NCBI GenBank assembly: GCA_018269055.1
Contig: JAFDVI010000024.1
Coordinates: 372,001-436,000 of the forward strand
Direction: 5' to 3'
Source of the DNA: Acidobacteriota bacterium
Lineage (GTDB): Bacteria > Acidobacteriota > Blastocatellia > RBC074
Length of the DNA: 64,000 bases
A model generated the notes under the pieces. The model made no database searches, was not told the DNA's origin, and saw only the letters and a program-made list of their open reading frames with translations. Shown in pieces: positions 50,455-59,315 of the stretch; position 1 is the first letter of the stretch, and each line of letters begins with the position of its first letter. The position numbers and the translations under genes are program-made.

Positions 50455-51720
50455 ATGAAACAAACTCGATTGGCGGTTTTGATCTTCGCAGGTTGTATGG
50501 CGGTTGCAGCCGTTGGGATTTCCGGCAAAGCCAGCGGCGAAAGAAACTTGATCTCATCAGCACCAACATTCAGCAAAGACATCGCGCCGATTTTTTTTAA
50601 GAATTGCGCAGAATGTCATCGTCCGGGTGAAATCGCTCCGATGTCCTTGATGAGCTACAAGGAAGTTCGTCCCTGGGCAAAAGCCATTCGTGAAAAAGTT
50701 GTCAGCCGCGAAATGCCGCCGTGGCACGCCGACCCGAATTACGGTCATTGGGCAAATGACAAACGAATGTCTCAAAAAGATGTTGACACCATCGTCGCCT
50801 GGGTTGATGGGGGAACAAAAGAAGGCGATCCGAAAGATTTGCCCGCGGCGCCGAAATTTGCCCAGGGTTGGCAAATCGGTGAGCCGGACATCACTTTTCA
50901 AATGCCGGAAGAGTTCACTGTGCCGGCAGAAGGCACTGTTCCGTATATGTACTTCACTGTGCCGAGCGGATTTACTGAGGACAAATACATCGCCGCGATG
51001 GAGGCTCGGGCAGGAGATTTATCCGTTGTCCATCACATCGTCGTTTATGTCCGCGATCCAAAGGACAGAGCGCCTAAGCGACAGGATATCGGAACGGGTT
51101 TGCTGGGCGCGCTCTCGCCAGGCAATACGCCCTTCATCGCGCAGCCAGGAACTGCCAAGTTGATCAAAGCCGGTTCGCAAATCGTTTTCCAAATGCATTA
51201 CACACCCAGCGGCAAAGTGACCAGGGATCGTTCGATCATCGGTTTGAAATTTGCCAAAGGTCCTGTGAATAAAATCATCACGACAACCGCGGCCTGGGAC
51301 ATGCGGTTTGTGATTCCGCCAAACGCCGAAAATCATGAAGTCCGCGCAACGTATACCGCTGAGGAAGATTTGGACATCATCAGTTTGATGCCGCACATGC
51401 ACCTGCGCGGCAAGGATTACAAATACATCGCGCATTATCCCGACGGGCACCAGGAGGTCCTGCTGTCTGTGCCGCGCTACGATTTTGGTTGGCAGGTTTA
51501 TTACTATCCGGTAAAACCCTTGCGAATGCCGAAAGGCACTAAAATCGAAGCCATTGCTCATTACGATAATTCGACCAGAAACCCGGTCAACCCAGACCCC
51601 AGCAAACCGGTTCGATTCGGCGAACAAACATGGGAAGAGATGATGAATGGTTTCTTTGATTTCGTTCCGGTAAATCTACCATCTAAACCAGCGGCTTCCG
51701 GAAACAGTAGCTCCAGGTAA
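50455..51720 (+). CDS. Cytochrome c-PHM-type copper monooxygenase fusion (2)
   Basis: A 421-residue paralogue of the protein at 46370. The signal peptide is short (about residues 1-20). The heme motif CAECH and MPPWHADP follow. Copper-ligand positions are again complete: SVVHHIVVYV, QMHYTPSG, MPHMHLRGKDY and TWEEMMNGFFDF. It differs by lacking the Gln-rich insert of copy 1. GGAGG lies nine bases before ATG 50455. Two copies in one cluster suggest different substrates or a stepwise reaction. Confidence 0.85.
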   Translation: MKQTRLAVLIFAGCMAVAAVGISGKASGERNLISSAPTFSKDIAPIFFKNCAECHRPGEIAPMSLMSYKEVRPWAKAIREKVVSREMPPWHADPNYGHWANDKRMSQKDVDTIVAWVDGGTKEGDPKDLPAAPKFAQGWQIGEPDITFQMPEEFTVPAEGTVPYMYFTVPSGFTEDKYIAAMEARAGDLSVVHHIVVYVRDPKDRAPKRQDIGTGLLGALSPGNTPFIAQPGTAKLIKAGSQIVFQMHYTPSGKVTRDRSIIGLKFAKGPVNKIITTTAAWDMRFVIPPNAENHEVRATYTAEEDLDIISLMPHMHLRGKDYKYIAHYPDGHQEVLLSVPRYDFGWQVYYYPVKPLRMPKGTKIEAIAHYDNSTRNPVNPDPSKPVRFGEQTWEEMMNGFFDFVPVNLPSKPAASGNSSSR

Positions 51721-51744
51721 TTGACCGAATTCGACTATGAATTG

Positions 51745-51806
51745 AAATAACGGAGTAGACGTGGAGGGTTGGTAAACGTGCCGGTCTTTCGTTTATTCCG
51801 TTATTT
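51745..51806 (+). terminator. Possible terminator after the second fusion gene
   Basis: A ten-base stem (AAATAACGGA, 51745-51754; TCCGTTATTT, 51797-51806) with a 42-base loop is followed by TCTTTTC. It lies 25 bases after the stop. The long loop makes the call weak. Confidence 0.4.
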
Positions 51807-51860
51807 TCTTTTCTGGTGTTTTCCGAACGCAGTCTCAATCCATCAACAAAGAGGCCAAAA

Positions 51861-52829
51861 ATGAGTCAGCGATTTTTTCTTAAACCCGCGCTTCACGTGG
51901 CGGTGTTTTGTCTGGTGCTTTTAGTTTGTGCTTTCAATTTCCTGAAATTGAGTCGCGGCCAACAACCAACCCAAGCGCCAGCCACGGCGCAGACTGCGCC
52001 GACCAATGAAGCGCATTTTCACCACCTGCATCTGAACACTCTTGATCCCCAAGCCGCGATCAATTTTTACACCAGCAAATTTGATAGTGAAAAAGCGAAA
52101 TTCGCCGGACTGATGGATGGCGTTTGGGCGCAAAAATCCTGGATGCTGTTTACCAAGGCGATGACTCCGCCCAAATGGGAACTGGATTCGGCGATCTGGC
52201 ATTTTGGCTGGGGAGCGGAAAATATGAAGGCCGAGTACGACCGGCAATTGAAGATGGGGACAAAGTTTTTTACTCCGCTGACAGACATCAGCGACATTGG
52301 CGGCAATATTGGCGCAAAAGACCTGTTTTATTACGCTTATGTCGAAAGCCCGGATAAAGCTTTGATTGAACTTAACACCGCGAATCATCATCGGTTTGGT
52401 CACCTGCATTTGTTTAGCGAAGATCCTGTTGCGGCTGCCGAATGGTACGTAAAACATTTTGGCGCGCGTGGTCGCATTCCGACTTCGCGTACTCCGCGAA
52501 TGTACAAGGGCTATCAGATCGGCCCATCGGCTTCGCTGATGGTGGACAACGTCAACATCATTATCTTTCCGGCAGAATATCTGAAAACGGATTATCCTGA
52601 TCGCTGGAAGGGAAAGGTCGAGCTTGAATCCACGAAGGGTCACGTCGTGGATCACATTGGGTTCAGTTTTGACAATTTGCCGGATGCGTTGGAAAAACTT
52701 CGGAAAGATGGCGTCAAGGTGACAGACGAAATCAAATCAGTGGCCGGAGGCAAAATCAAATATGCCTTCATCGAAGGGCCAGACAAAATTCGAATTGAAG
52801 TAATCGAAGGCCACGCTAAAAAAGAATAA
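51861..52829 (+). CDS. Exported VOC (glyoxalase/dioxygenase-like) protein
   Basis: A 322-residue exported protein with a hydrophobic signal segment (FCLVLLVCAFNFLKLSRGQ) and two VOC domains. The first starts HFHHLHLNTLDPQAAINFY, the second HRFGHLHLFSEDPVAAAEWY; the late KIRIEVIEG carries the usual Glu. His and Glu at these places fit metal ligands of VOC enzymes. The second module has HVVDHIGFSF. ATG 51861 is chosen since AGAGG precedes it. VOC proteins are mostly cytosolic, so an exported one is notable. Role probably in oxidative aromatic or lactone chemistry of this cluster; substrate unknown. Confidence 0.78.
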   Translation: MSQRFFLKPALHVAVFCLVLLVCAFNFLKLSRGQQPTQAPATAQTAPTNEAHFHHLHLNTLDPQAAINFYTSKFDSEKAKFAGLMDGVWAQKSWMLFTKAMTPPKWELDSAIWHFGWGAENMKAEYDRQLKMGTKFFTPLTDISDIGGNIGAKDLFYYAYVESPDKALIELNTANHHRFGHLHLFSEDPVAAAEWYVKHFGARGRIPTSRTPRMYKGYQIGPSASLMVDNVNIIIFPAEYLKTDYPDRWKGKVELESTKGHVVDHIGFSFDNLPDALEKLRKDGVKVTDEIKSVAGGKIKYAFIEGPDKIRIEVIEGHAKKE

Positions 52830-52850
52830 CCACGTATTGTGGACTAGCTT

Positions 52851-53921
52851 ATGAATCTGAATTCCGCCACCAGAATCATTTTTGTTTTCAAAACACTGAT
52901 CCTTGTTTCATTTGTCAGCTTGTTCTTGGGATTGGCCAGTCATGGCCGATTGTCAGCGCAAGACAAGGGAAGTGAGAAAAGTGGTGCTGCCAACCAGCCT
53001 CAGGCAAAAAAGTTTGATCCTGCGGCTTGGGGAAGTAATCACGCAGGCAAACCAGTAGCAGAATTCCCTCACGGAGATGAGTGTTTGTTTTGTCATCGCA
53101 ATACGATTGGGGCAACGTGGCAAAATAATGCTCACGGTGTGGCAGTTCGCGACAAGGAGGATGCTCCAGAGCTTCGTGAATTGCTCAAGAGTAGTCCAAA
53201 ACTCAGCTCAATGGCGGAAGAAATAGAATACTTCCTCGGCAGCCGCCACCAAATACGTTTCCTCAAAAAAGAAGGATATGGCAAGTTTGCGATCTTGAAT
53301 ACACAAGCGATTCTGAATGCGGAAAAGAAAGTTGAGAAATGGGAAGCCACAGAAAACCCGGTTTGGGATAAAGACAAATTTGGCAATATTTGCGCAGGCT
53401 GTCATGCGACCGCGGTAGATGTAAAAACAAAAACTTTTTCGGCGTTTGGGCTGGATTGTTACACCTGTCATGGCATCGTCAATGGCAATCACGGTAACGA
53501 CACTTCTTTGGTTTTGCTTTCAAAAAAGAACAGAAGTGATGCCAAGGTCATTACTTCGCTTTGCGCTCAGTGCCATTTGCGCGAAAGTAAATCGAAATCA
53601 TCCGGTTTGTCTTATGCAAATAATTTCATCGCCGGAGACAATTTGTTTCAGGATTTTGTGGTTGATTGGGGCAGGGCAGAAGACACTGCTTTGAATCCGG
53701 GAGACCGGCACGTTTGGCGCAACGCCAGAGACGTGGTGCTTAACGGCGATGAATCAATTACCTGCATCAGTTGCCACCAAGTTCATGCAGGTGGCAACGT
53801 CAACCCAACCATTCGCCATCGCCGTATCCTACGTTCGCCAATTTGCAGCGAATGCCATGCGGCTGACAGCTTCAAAAATCCCATACATTATACTGTCCGC
53901 AGTTCCTTGTGCGAATACTGA
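52851..53921 (+). CDS. Exported hexaheme c-type cytochrome
   Basis: A 356-residue protein with a signal segment (LVSFVSLFLGLASHG) and six CxxCH heme sites: CLFCH (78-82), CAGCH (near 182), CYTCH (near 204), CAQCH (near 238), CISCH (near 305) and CSECH (near 332). The gap between the first and second site is long (about 100 residues), the others are close. It is a periplasmic electron carrier or oxidoreductase, with no fixed family known to me. It follows the VOC gene by 21 bases and ends the + strand cluster. By eye more AT-rich than the monooxygenase genes. Confidence 0.9.
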   Translation: MNLNSATRIIFVFKTLILVSFVSLFLGLASHGRLSAQDKGSEKSGAANQPQAKKFDPAAWGSNHAGKPVAEFPHGDECLFCHRNTIGATWQNNAHGVAVRDKEDAPELRELLKSSPKLSSMAEEIEYFLGSRHQIRFLKKEGYGKFAILNTQAILNAEKKVEKWEATENPVWDKDKFGNICAGCHATAVDVKTKTFSAFGLDCYTCHGIVNGNHGNDTSLVLLSKKNRSDAKVITSLCAQCHLRESKSKSSGLSYANNFIAGDNLFQDFVVDWGRAEDTALNPGDRHVWRNARDVVLNGDESITCISCHQVHAGGNVNPTIRHRRILRSPICSECHAADSFKNPIHYTVRSSLCEY

Positions 53922-53929
53922 GATGGAAG

Positions 53930-54229
53930 TCAAGAATTTCCCTTTTTTAGCAATTCGCTCCGCACCAGATTTCGATATTCAATGCAATCGTGAAGAACTC
54001 GCCGATATTCGCTGACTTCAACATCGCGTTCGCAGCACAGTATAAATAAATTTCCATCGTCACGAAAATTTCCATCCCATTCTATGACTTGCTCATCCGT
54101 CCAGTCACGGGAGTACTGCTGCATTTTTGCATCGTCAACTCTGTCGAAATAGGCGCGCAAATTGATCGCCGTTTCATCCATTTGTTCGGTTGAGGGATAC
54201 TGCTCGAAATTCCAAATAGGTTGATCCAT
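53930..54229 (-). CDS. Hypothetical acidic protein (99 aa)
   Basis: A 99-residue protein with many Asp/Glu/Arg, starting [20 protein letters not shown] and holding [20 protein letters not shown]. No signal peptide or membrane segment. AAGGA precedes the ATG at 54229. It ends eight bases from the hexaheme gene (convergent). I recognise no family; the first half looks helical, the rest mixed. Function unknown. Confidence 0.55.
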   Translation of the reverse strand: MDQPIWNFEQYPSTEQMDETAINLRAYFDRVDDAKMQQYSRDWTDEQVIEWDGNFRDDGNLFILCCERDVEVSEYRRVLHDCIEYRNLVRSELLKKGNS

Positions 54230-54347
54230 ATCCTTAAAGTTTATTCAGGTTTACGCAGCGATATTCTTTAGCTGCAATTAATTGCAATGACGCGGAACCT
54301 TTACCGGCTTGGTTCGTTAATCAAGGCACGGGTGAACCTCCTGATAA

Positions 54348-54403
54348 ATGGCGGTCGCGACAGAGTCTGGGGTGGGTTCTCAATGCGGCCGCCATCTTTT
54401 TTT
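54348..54403 (+). terminator. GC-rich hairpin with T run
   Basis: Arms 54348-54358 and 54385-54395 (ATGGCGGYCGC type, one G-T pair) enclose 26 bases, and seven T follow at 54397-54403. The T run makes it a + strand terminator, but the nearest + strand gene ended more than 400 bases before. It may be a repeat of the type seen at 49380. The remaining 54230-54416 gap shows nothing else. Confidence 0.5.
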
Positions 54404-54416
54404 CTCTAAGCCTTTC

Positions 54417-55616
54417 TTATAAGTGTCCATCTTCCTCGACTTTCTTTCTGGCCGGATCAAGCGAAGGCAATAAGTAATCATCAAGGTTTAATCTGACCGT
54501 GCCACCGGCATCACTGAACATCTCGTCTAGGCCGAGCTTACGTCTTCGATACCGATTCCAGTAAAAGAAAATTCCACCTGATATGATTCCCAGCGTAATT
54601 GCTCCAAAAAGCATGACGCCAATCCAATAAAACGTCCTGATCAGCATATTTGCAGTTTGGGAAGCTTCTTCCATCGCTAATGGATCAGGCGGGCGAAATG
54701 CGATAGGAAGATCAGTAATTTTCCTCGCTTCCCAATAAATGACAGGTGTGTATTTAACTTCGGAAACAATTTTTTCGGCGCTTGCCAAATCCTGAGCCGC
54801 AGTCGTAATGACAATATAATTCCCAACTCGCTTCAGTAATCTCTGTTTTTTTTCTTGCTCCGGAAACTTATCAAAGTAAGTCTGAAATTGAGTGTATCCA
54901 TCCGTAGCCAATTGTGGCGTGTGATATTCGACAATCATCAGACTGAAACTACTTATCCCGGTTTGGTACTTGGCAAGGGTAACTTCGGCTCCACCTGAAA
55001 AATTCACAGTTTCTTTCAGATCAGCAAACTCTTGGACGTTTGATAGCGCGGCTGGACCGAGCAGATATTTTTCGCTTCCCGCAAGTTTTCCTTCGGCGGG
55101 TAAGTGAGAAGGTAAGGGAGATAAATCACCATTGCTAGAAGTTAGAGCATCCTTGATCGTTTGAATTATTGGATCAAGTGCAAACGATTTTAGTGAATCT
55201 GACGAGAGTCGGACAAAGAATCGCTTATTGAAAAAAGAAAATCGGCTATTTGAATTTTCTTCTCGGTTAAAGGTAAACAAACCAAAAGCGTCAGCGTCGA
55301 ATTGCGTCTGGAAAACTTCTACTAAAATAGAATTTTTTCCATCTGTATAAGTTTCGGAAGTCAAATTTTCCAATCTGAATTCCTTATAAATTTCTCCGTC
55401 TGGCAAGGAAAAGCATTTATCCGCAGAAAGGGATTTCGGTTTACCCGTGGCGCGAAAGTTTTCACCGAGTTTATCTGGCAAATGAAAAACTTCCTTTGGC
55501 TGATTGTTGATTTGGCTTAAGGCATTAAAGCTAATCATTGAAGCCAGGCATAACGCCGCGAGACAAAATCTGGAAAGTCTTGAAACGAGAAAACAGATAT
55601 GAATGAATTTTGGCAA
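54417..55616 (-). CDS. DUF6599-like membrane-anchored protein
   Basis: A 399-residue protein. A signal segment (LAALCLASMISFNALSQ) precedes a long extracytoplasmic part (EIYKEFRLENLTSETYTDGK, then FGLFTFNREENSNSRFSF) resembling the DUF6599 group from Acidobacteria. One membrane helix near residues 325-352 (FYWIGVMLFGAITLGIISGG) is followed by a short cytosolic tail with basic residues (WNRYRRRKLGLDE). The start is TTG 55616 with GAGGAGGG five bases before it, which decides the start. By eye AT-rich. Function unknown. Confidence 0.7.
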   Translation of the reverse strand: MPKFIHICFLVSRLSRFCLAALCLASMISFNALSQINNQPKEVFHLPDKLGENFRATGKPKSLSADKCFSLPDGEIYKEFRLENLTSETYTDGKNSILVEVFQTQFDADAFGLFTFNREENSNSRFSFFNKRFFVRLSSDSLKSFALDPIIQTIKDALTSSNGDLSPLPSHLPAEGKLAGSEKYLLGPAALSNVQEFADLKETVNFSGGAEVTLAKYQTGISSFSLMIVEYHTPQLATDGYTQFQTYFDKFPEQEKKQRLLKRVGNYIVITTAAQDLASAEKIVSEVKYTPVIYWEARKITDLPIAFRPPDPLAMEEASQTANMLIRTFYWIGVMLFGAITLGIISGGIFFYWNRYRRRKLGLDEMFSDAGGTVRLNLDDYLLPSLDPARKKVEEDGHL

Positions 55617-55693
55617 TGCAACCCTCCTCTTAACACTTCTTTAGCCGATGGGTCGCCGCGCCATTTAAAATATGATGGATACGGTTTCGCGGC

Positions 55694-56413
55694 TTAATTC
55701 CAGTATTGCAGTTCGTTCAGAATCAAATTGGCGTACCGGCGCGGGTCTTTGATGTTGTGAAGAGGCATTGTACCTTCAATGACAGCACTGTCAATTACCA
55801 CATCGCCAATGCCTAGCAGCCTCTCTTTTAAGGTTTGAGTAACGGTTACATCCTGAATATGACGTAGTGGAATATTGTGAGATGACTTTGAAAAAATACC
55901 ACTTCGGATTTCAAGTTTGACGCTTGTCAATGTGTAGACGGTTCGATTGTGTTTTAAGTGATGATAAATGGGATTGAGCATGAAGATCGTCGAAATTCCC
56001 AAGGCCATCAAGAATGTGAGTTGGGAAAAAATAGTTTCAGACAAAATCGCGATCAAAGCGGTCGCTACAATGGAAAGAATGATTGCGACGACATAACGGC
56101 TGGCTACTCCATAAAAAACCGGTGAGATGGAAAAGATAATCCTGTCTTTATCTGCAAGATAAGAATCCTCAGCCTCGTACTCGTCTTCGAATTCCTCATA
56201 CTCGTCGTAACCCTCTTCTTCATAGAATTCGAGATCCTGGTTTTCGTACTCGTCTTCCTGAAATCGCATGGTGCGTCGAGCGGGGCGTGATAAAGGCGGC
56301 GGCGGCGTGGTCGGCGAATACTGTTGCGAAGCTCCGCTTAAAGTCTTATTTCCGCAATGATTACAAAAACGACTTCCGACAGGCAATTTGTGTCCACAGT
56401 GATTGCAGTACAT
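55694..56413 (-). CDS. Zinc-ribbon membrane protein with bacterial PH domain
   Basis: A 239-residue protein. The N-terminal zinc ribbon has CNHCG and, after RF, CNHCG (residues 3-20). A very acidic stretch with many Glu and Tyr (EYENQDLEFYEEEGYDEYEE) follows. Two membrane helices lie near residues 110-148. The C-terminal part (NRTVYTLTSVKLEIRSGIFSKS ... RHIQDVTVTQTLKERLLGIG) is the bPH2/DUF304 domain. It probably signals or scaffolds at the membrane; the role is unknown. Confidence 0.75.
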   Translation of the reverse strand: MYCNHCGHKLPVGSRFCNHCGNKTLSGASQQYSPTTPPPPLSRPARRTMRFQEDEYENQDLEFYEEEGYDEYEEFEDEYEAEDSYLADKDRIIFSISPVFYGVASRYVVAIILSIVATALIAILSETIFSQLTFLMALGISTIFMLNPIYHHLKHNRTVYTLTSVKLEIRSGIFSKSSHNIPLRHIQDVTVTQTLKERLLGIGDVVIDSAVIEGTMPLHNIKDPRRYANLILNELQYWN

Positions 56414-56452
56414 TTCGGTTCTCTCCGAGATGGATTTATCCAGTAAGGATGG

Positions 56453-57244
56453 CTAGACCAGGTTTATCAACTCGTGAATTGCACGATTAAAAGCCAAAGG
56501 TTCTTCCAGGTTTGGCAAATGGCCAGCGTTATTTACTATCCGTAATTGTGATAACCCGATTGCTGAATTCATCGTTTGGGCATCGCTTGGCGGCGTGAGC
56601 TTATCTTCATTGCCAACCACAACCAGCGTCGGGCAAGTGATTTTTGACAACAACTCTGTTGAATCAGGACGTTGAGCCATTCCGATTAATGCACGAGCAA
56701 TGCCTTCAGGTTGAGCAGCCTGAATCATCTGTTTCACCTTTTCAATGATTTGCGGCTTGGTTTGGAGTGTTGTTTCGCCCAGCAACCGAGGAACCATCTT
56801 TTCCGTAATCGCCGGAATCCCTTGCTGACGAACCATATTCACCATCTCGAACCTTGCCTTTATTCCCTCTTCGGTATCAGCCGTGGCGCGGGTATCACAC
56901 AAAATCATTGCACTGACTCTGTCTGCGTATTTTCGATAAAACGCAAATGCGACGTACCCTCCCATCGAAAGCCCGCAAAGGATGGCGCGTTTGATTTCCA
57001 ATAGATTCAGCAATTCTGCCAGGTCATCTGCAAAGACTGTCAGGCTGGAACCGGTTACTCCCAAGCTGCTGGCTCCGAATCCCCGCCAATCGAATGTAAT
57101 CACACGGTGCGTTGATGAGAACGTTGCAACCTGATCGTCCCACATCGTCCGATTTAACGGGAAGGCGTGCAGAAAGATGATTGGCTGGCCAGAGCCTTCT
57201 TCTCGGTATGCCAGTTCTACATCATTGAGTTTCAACTTTTTCAT
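56453..57244 (-). CDS. Alpha/beta-fold hydrolase
   Basis: A 263-residue cytosolic hydrolase of the general esterase/3-oxoadipate enol-lactonase type. The triad is visible: Ser in GLSMGGY near residue 98, Asp in VVGNEDKLTPP, His in NNAGHLPNLE. The oxyanion region HAFPLNRTMWDDQ and GWRGFG-like DWRGFGASS fit too. It starts within the stop of the phosphodiesterase-like gene (ATGA) and ends the four-gene operon of 60082-56453. The substrate is unknown. Confidence 0.86.
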   Translation of the reverse strand: MKKLKLNDVELAYREEGSGQPIIFLHAFPLNRTMWDDQVATFSSTHRVITFDWRGFGASSLGVTGSSLTVFADDLAELLNLLEIKRAILCGLSMGGYVAFAFYRKYADRVSAMILCDTRATADTEEGIKARFEMVNMVRQQGIPAITEKMVPRLLGETTLQTKPQIIEKVKQMIQAAQPEGIARALIGMAQRPDSTELLSKITCPTLVVVGNEDKLTPPSDAQTMNSAIGLSQLRIVNNAGHLPNLEEPLAFNRAIHELINLV

Positions 57245-58560
57245 TGTGCGATTGCCTCGGAAAATACTCTACCGCGCGCGCTCTTCATCTCCAAGCCAAG
57301 CAAGCGAGCGATGGTTGGCGCAATGTCAATCAGTCGCCCATATTCGATCCTTTGACCCTGTTTAATTTGTTTGCCACTCAGGATTAAAGTCGCGCGCATT
57401 TCCGCTCTGGATGGCAGGTATCCGTGCGCAGCGCGGTCATTTGTCTTTGAGATCATAGAACCGTCTACGCGTGCTGAAATTTGAAACGTTGGCGCGGCAT
57501 CCAGATACAACGCCGGGCGTGGGTTGGCGCCAAGCCGTATGGCTTCGCGCCGACTGATGATTCGCCAAAGCGGGTTGTCAGAATTCTGATCAAACTCTGT
57601 GAAAAGCGCTTCGATTTCATGCATTGCTGATTCATCCTGAGGGTTTTTCAAGAAGATTGCCGCAGACCCGTCGAAAGATTGTGCCACTGCTCGCCAGTCC
57701 TTGATGACCCCTTTGCCATCAGTCGTCAGAAACCCTTTTTTAGCTAGTAAGATATTCGGTCTGAATTCGCGCTCAACCCTGCTGGCTCCTTGATCGGAAG
57801 CAATCAGGAATGTCGTTTCGCTCGTCAGTTGAGCGCGTTCAACGGACGCGACAATTTTGCCGACCAAGCCATCAATTTGTTCCAACGCCAATTTTGCTTC
57901 TGCGGAAAGCAGCCCGAAGCGATGTTGCGCCGCGGCAAGCGACGTAAAGTTGAGCAATAAAAGGTTGGGAGAGCTTTTTTCAATCAAACTGATCGCTCTT
58001 TCTGCTTTGGCAGAATCTGCTTCGTCGCGAGCTTCCGGAAAATTGAAAGCAATGTCTGCTTCCATTGTCATCGGAAACCCAACTGCAGCCGTAGTCAGGT
58101 TTTCTCGTTTGGCAGCTTCCCAAATTTTGTCGGTTTTGATTGCTTTGGCTGATTGGAAAGCCTCCGCCGATTGCATACCGGTTTGCTCGTCAAATGGATA
58201 ATCGGAAGTGATACTGTGGTCTGCCGGAAGAACGCCAGTAACCATGCTTGTGTGAGCGGGAATTGTTTGCGATGGGTAGACGCTTTCAATGCCCACGGCG
58301 TAGGAGCCTTTGGTTTTTAATGATTGTATGTTTGGAATTTTCAGGCGAAAGGATTCAGGATCGTTAGCAAGATCAGCCCGCAATCCGCTGATGGAAATCA
58401 GCACAACGTGGGATGTAAGTTTACGTGCTTTGGGCTTAGTTGGAGTTGGTGTGGGGGTAGGTTTCTGTTGTTGTGCCTGAGGCGATGTCAGCAAGCACTC
58501 CGTCAGACAAAACAGGACCAACGCCAAACAGGCAACTGTCAGAAAAATTCGGAGCCGCAT
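57241..58560 (-). CDS. Alkaline-phosphatase-superfamily protein lacking metal ligands
   Basis: A 439-residue exported protein of the nucleotide pyrophosphatase/phosphodiesterase type, with a signal segment and a Thr/Pro linker (QQQKPTPTPTPTKPKA). The fold is clear: LISISGLRAD, SQTIPAHTSMVTG with the nucleophile Thr, ASDQGASRV and RAAHGYLP. Three metal-site residues differ from active relatives: Asp to Ser in the first motif (family: IDGLRAD), Asp to Ala in the segment SLAAAQHRFG (family DxxGH), and His to Gln in SDQG (family SDHG). It may be a pseudoenzyme that binds but does not cut. It lies between pdxJ and the hydrolase, overlapping both by one to four bases. Confidence 0.82.
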   Translation of the reverse strand: MRLRIFLTVACLALVLFCLTECLLTSPQAQQQKPTPTPTPTKPKARKLTSHVVLISISGLRADLANDPESFRLKIPNIQSLKTKGSYAVGIESVYPSQTIPAHTSMVTGVLPADHSITSDYPFDEQTGMQSAEAFQSAKAIKTDKIWEAAKRENLTTAAVGFPMTMEADIAFNFPEARDEADSAKAERAISLIEKSSPNLLLLNFTSLAAAQHRFGLLSAEAKLALEQIDGLVGKIVASVERAQLTSETTFLIASDQGASRVEREFRPNILLAKKGFLTTDGKGVIKDWRAVAQSFDGSAAIFLKNPQDESAMHEIEALFTEFDQNSDNPLWRIISRREAIRLGANPRPALYLDAAPTFQISARVDGSMISKTNDRAAHGYLPSRAEMRATLILSGKQIKQGQRIEYGRLIDIAPTIARLLGLEMKSARGRVFSEAIAQ

Positions 58561-59315
58561 TATTTCCCTTGCGCTTCGCGGATAGCGGCGATCATTTCGC
58601 GCACGGCACGATCCAGTCCGACCAGTGCTGCGCGAGCAATGATGTTGTGTCCAATGTTGAATTCTTCGATTTCAGGAATCTGCGCGATCGCTGATACGTT
58701 GCGATACGTCAACCCATGGCCGGCTGCAACTTTCAGGCCTTCGCGAGTAGCGGCTTTCACTGCGGCACGGATTCGAACGACTTCTTGTTCAATTTCGTCA
58801 ATTCGGCGAACGGTTTTGTCGCCAGGATGTTCATTTAGATGAGCGTACTGAGCAGTGCAGATTTCAACTTGAAATACGCCTAGCTTCGCGGAGGCTTTGA
58901 TTTGCTTGATGTCCGGATCAATGAACAGGCTGACGAAGATGCCGTTGTCTTTTAGCTTTGCAGTCCTCTTTTTGATCGTTTCTTTGTGAGCGATGACGTC
59001 CAGACCTCCTTCCGTCGTGATTTCCTGCGGAGTTTCCGGAACCAGCGTGACGACGTCAGGTTTCACGCGCGAAGCGATTTCCACCATCTCCTCAGTTGCA
59101 GCCATTTCCACGTTCAGATGGGTAATGACTGCTTGTTTCAAAGCGATCAAGTCGTAATCCTGAATGTGCCGCCGATCACTCCGCAGATGTGTGGTGATGC
59201 CATCGGCTCCTGCCAGTTCACAGATGACCGCCGCTGAAACAGGATTGGGTTCATTCGTCCGCCGAGCTTGGCGAATGGTAGCGATGTGGTCAATGTTGAC
59301 GTTTAGTCTGCTCAT
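58560..59315 (-). CDS. pdxJ: Pyridoxine 5'-phosphate synthase
   Basis: PdxJ condenses 1-deoxyxylulose 5-phosphate with 3-amino-2-oxopropyl phosphate to form pyridoxine phosphate, the last ring step of the DXP-dependent vitamin B6 route. The 251-residue TIM barrel starts [16 protein letters not shown], has [36 protein letters not shown] and [11 protein letters not shown], the usual set. The start ATGA overlaps the end of the glycosyltransferase gene and its stop overlaps the next start, so it is embedded in a tight operon. PLP is needed by cbs in the same window, but the two are not linked. Confidence 0.95.
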   Translation of the reverse strand: MSRLNVNIDHIATIRQARRTNEPNPVSAAVICELAGADGITTHLRSDRRHIQDYDLIALKQAVITHLNVEMAATEEMVEIASRVKPDVVTLVPETPQEITTEGGLDVIAHKETIKKRTAKLKDNGIFVSLFIDPDIKQIKASAKLGVFQVEICTAQYAHLNEHPGDKTVRRIDEIEQEVVRIRAAVKAATREGLKVAAGHGLTYRNVSAIAQIPEIEEFNIGHNIIARAALVGLDRAVREMIAAIREAQGK

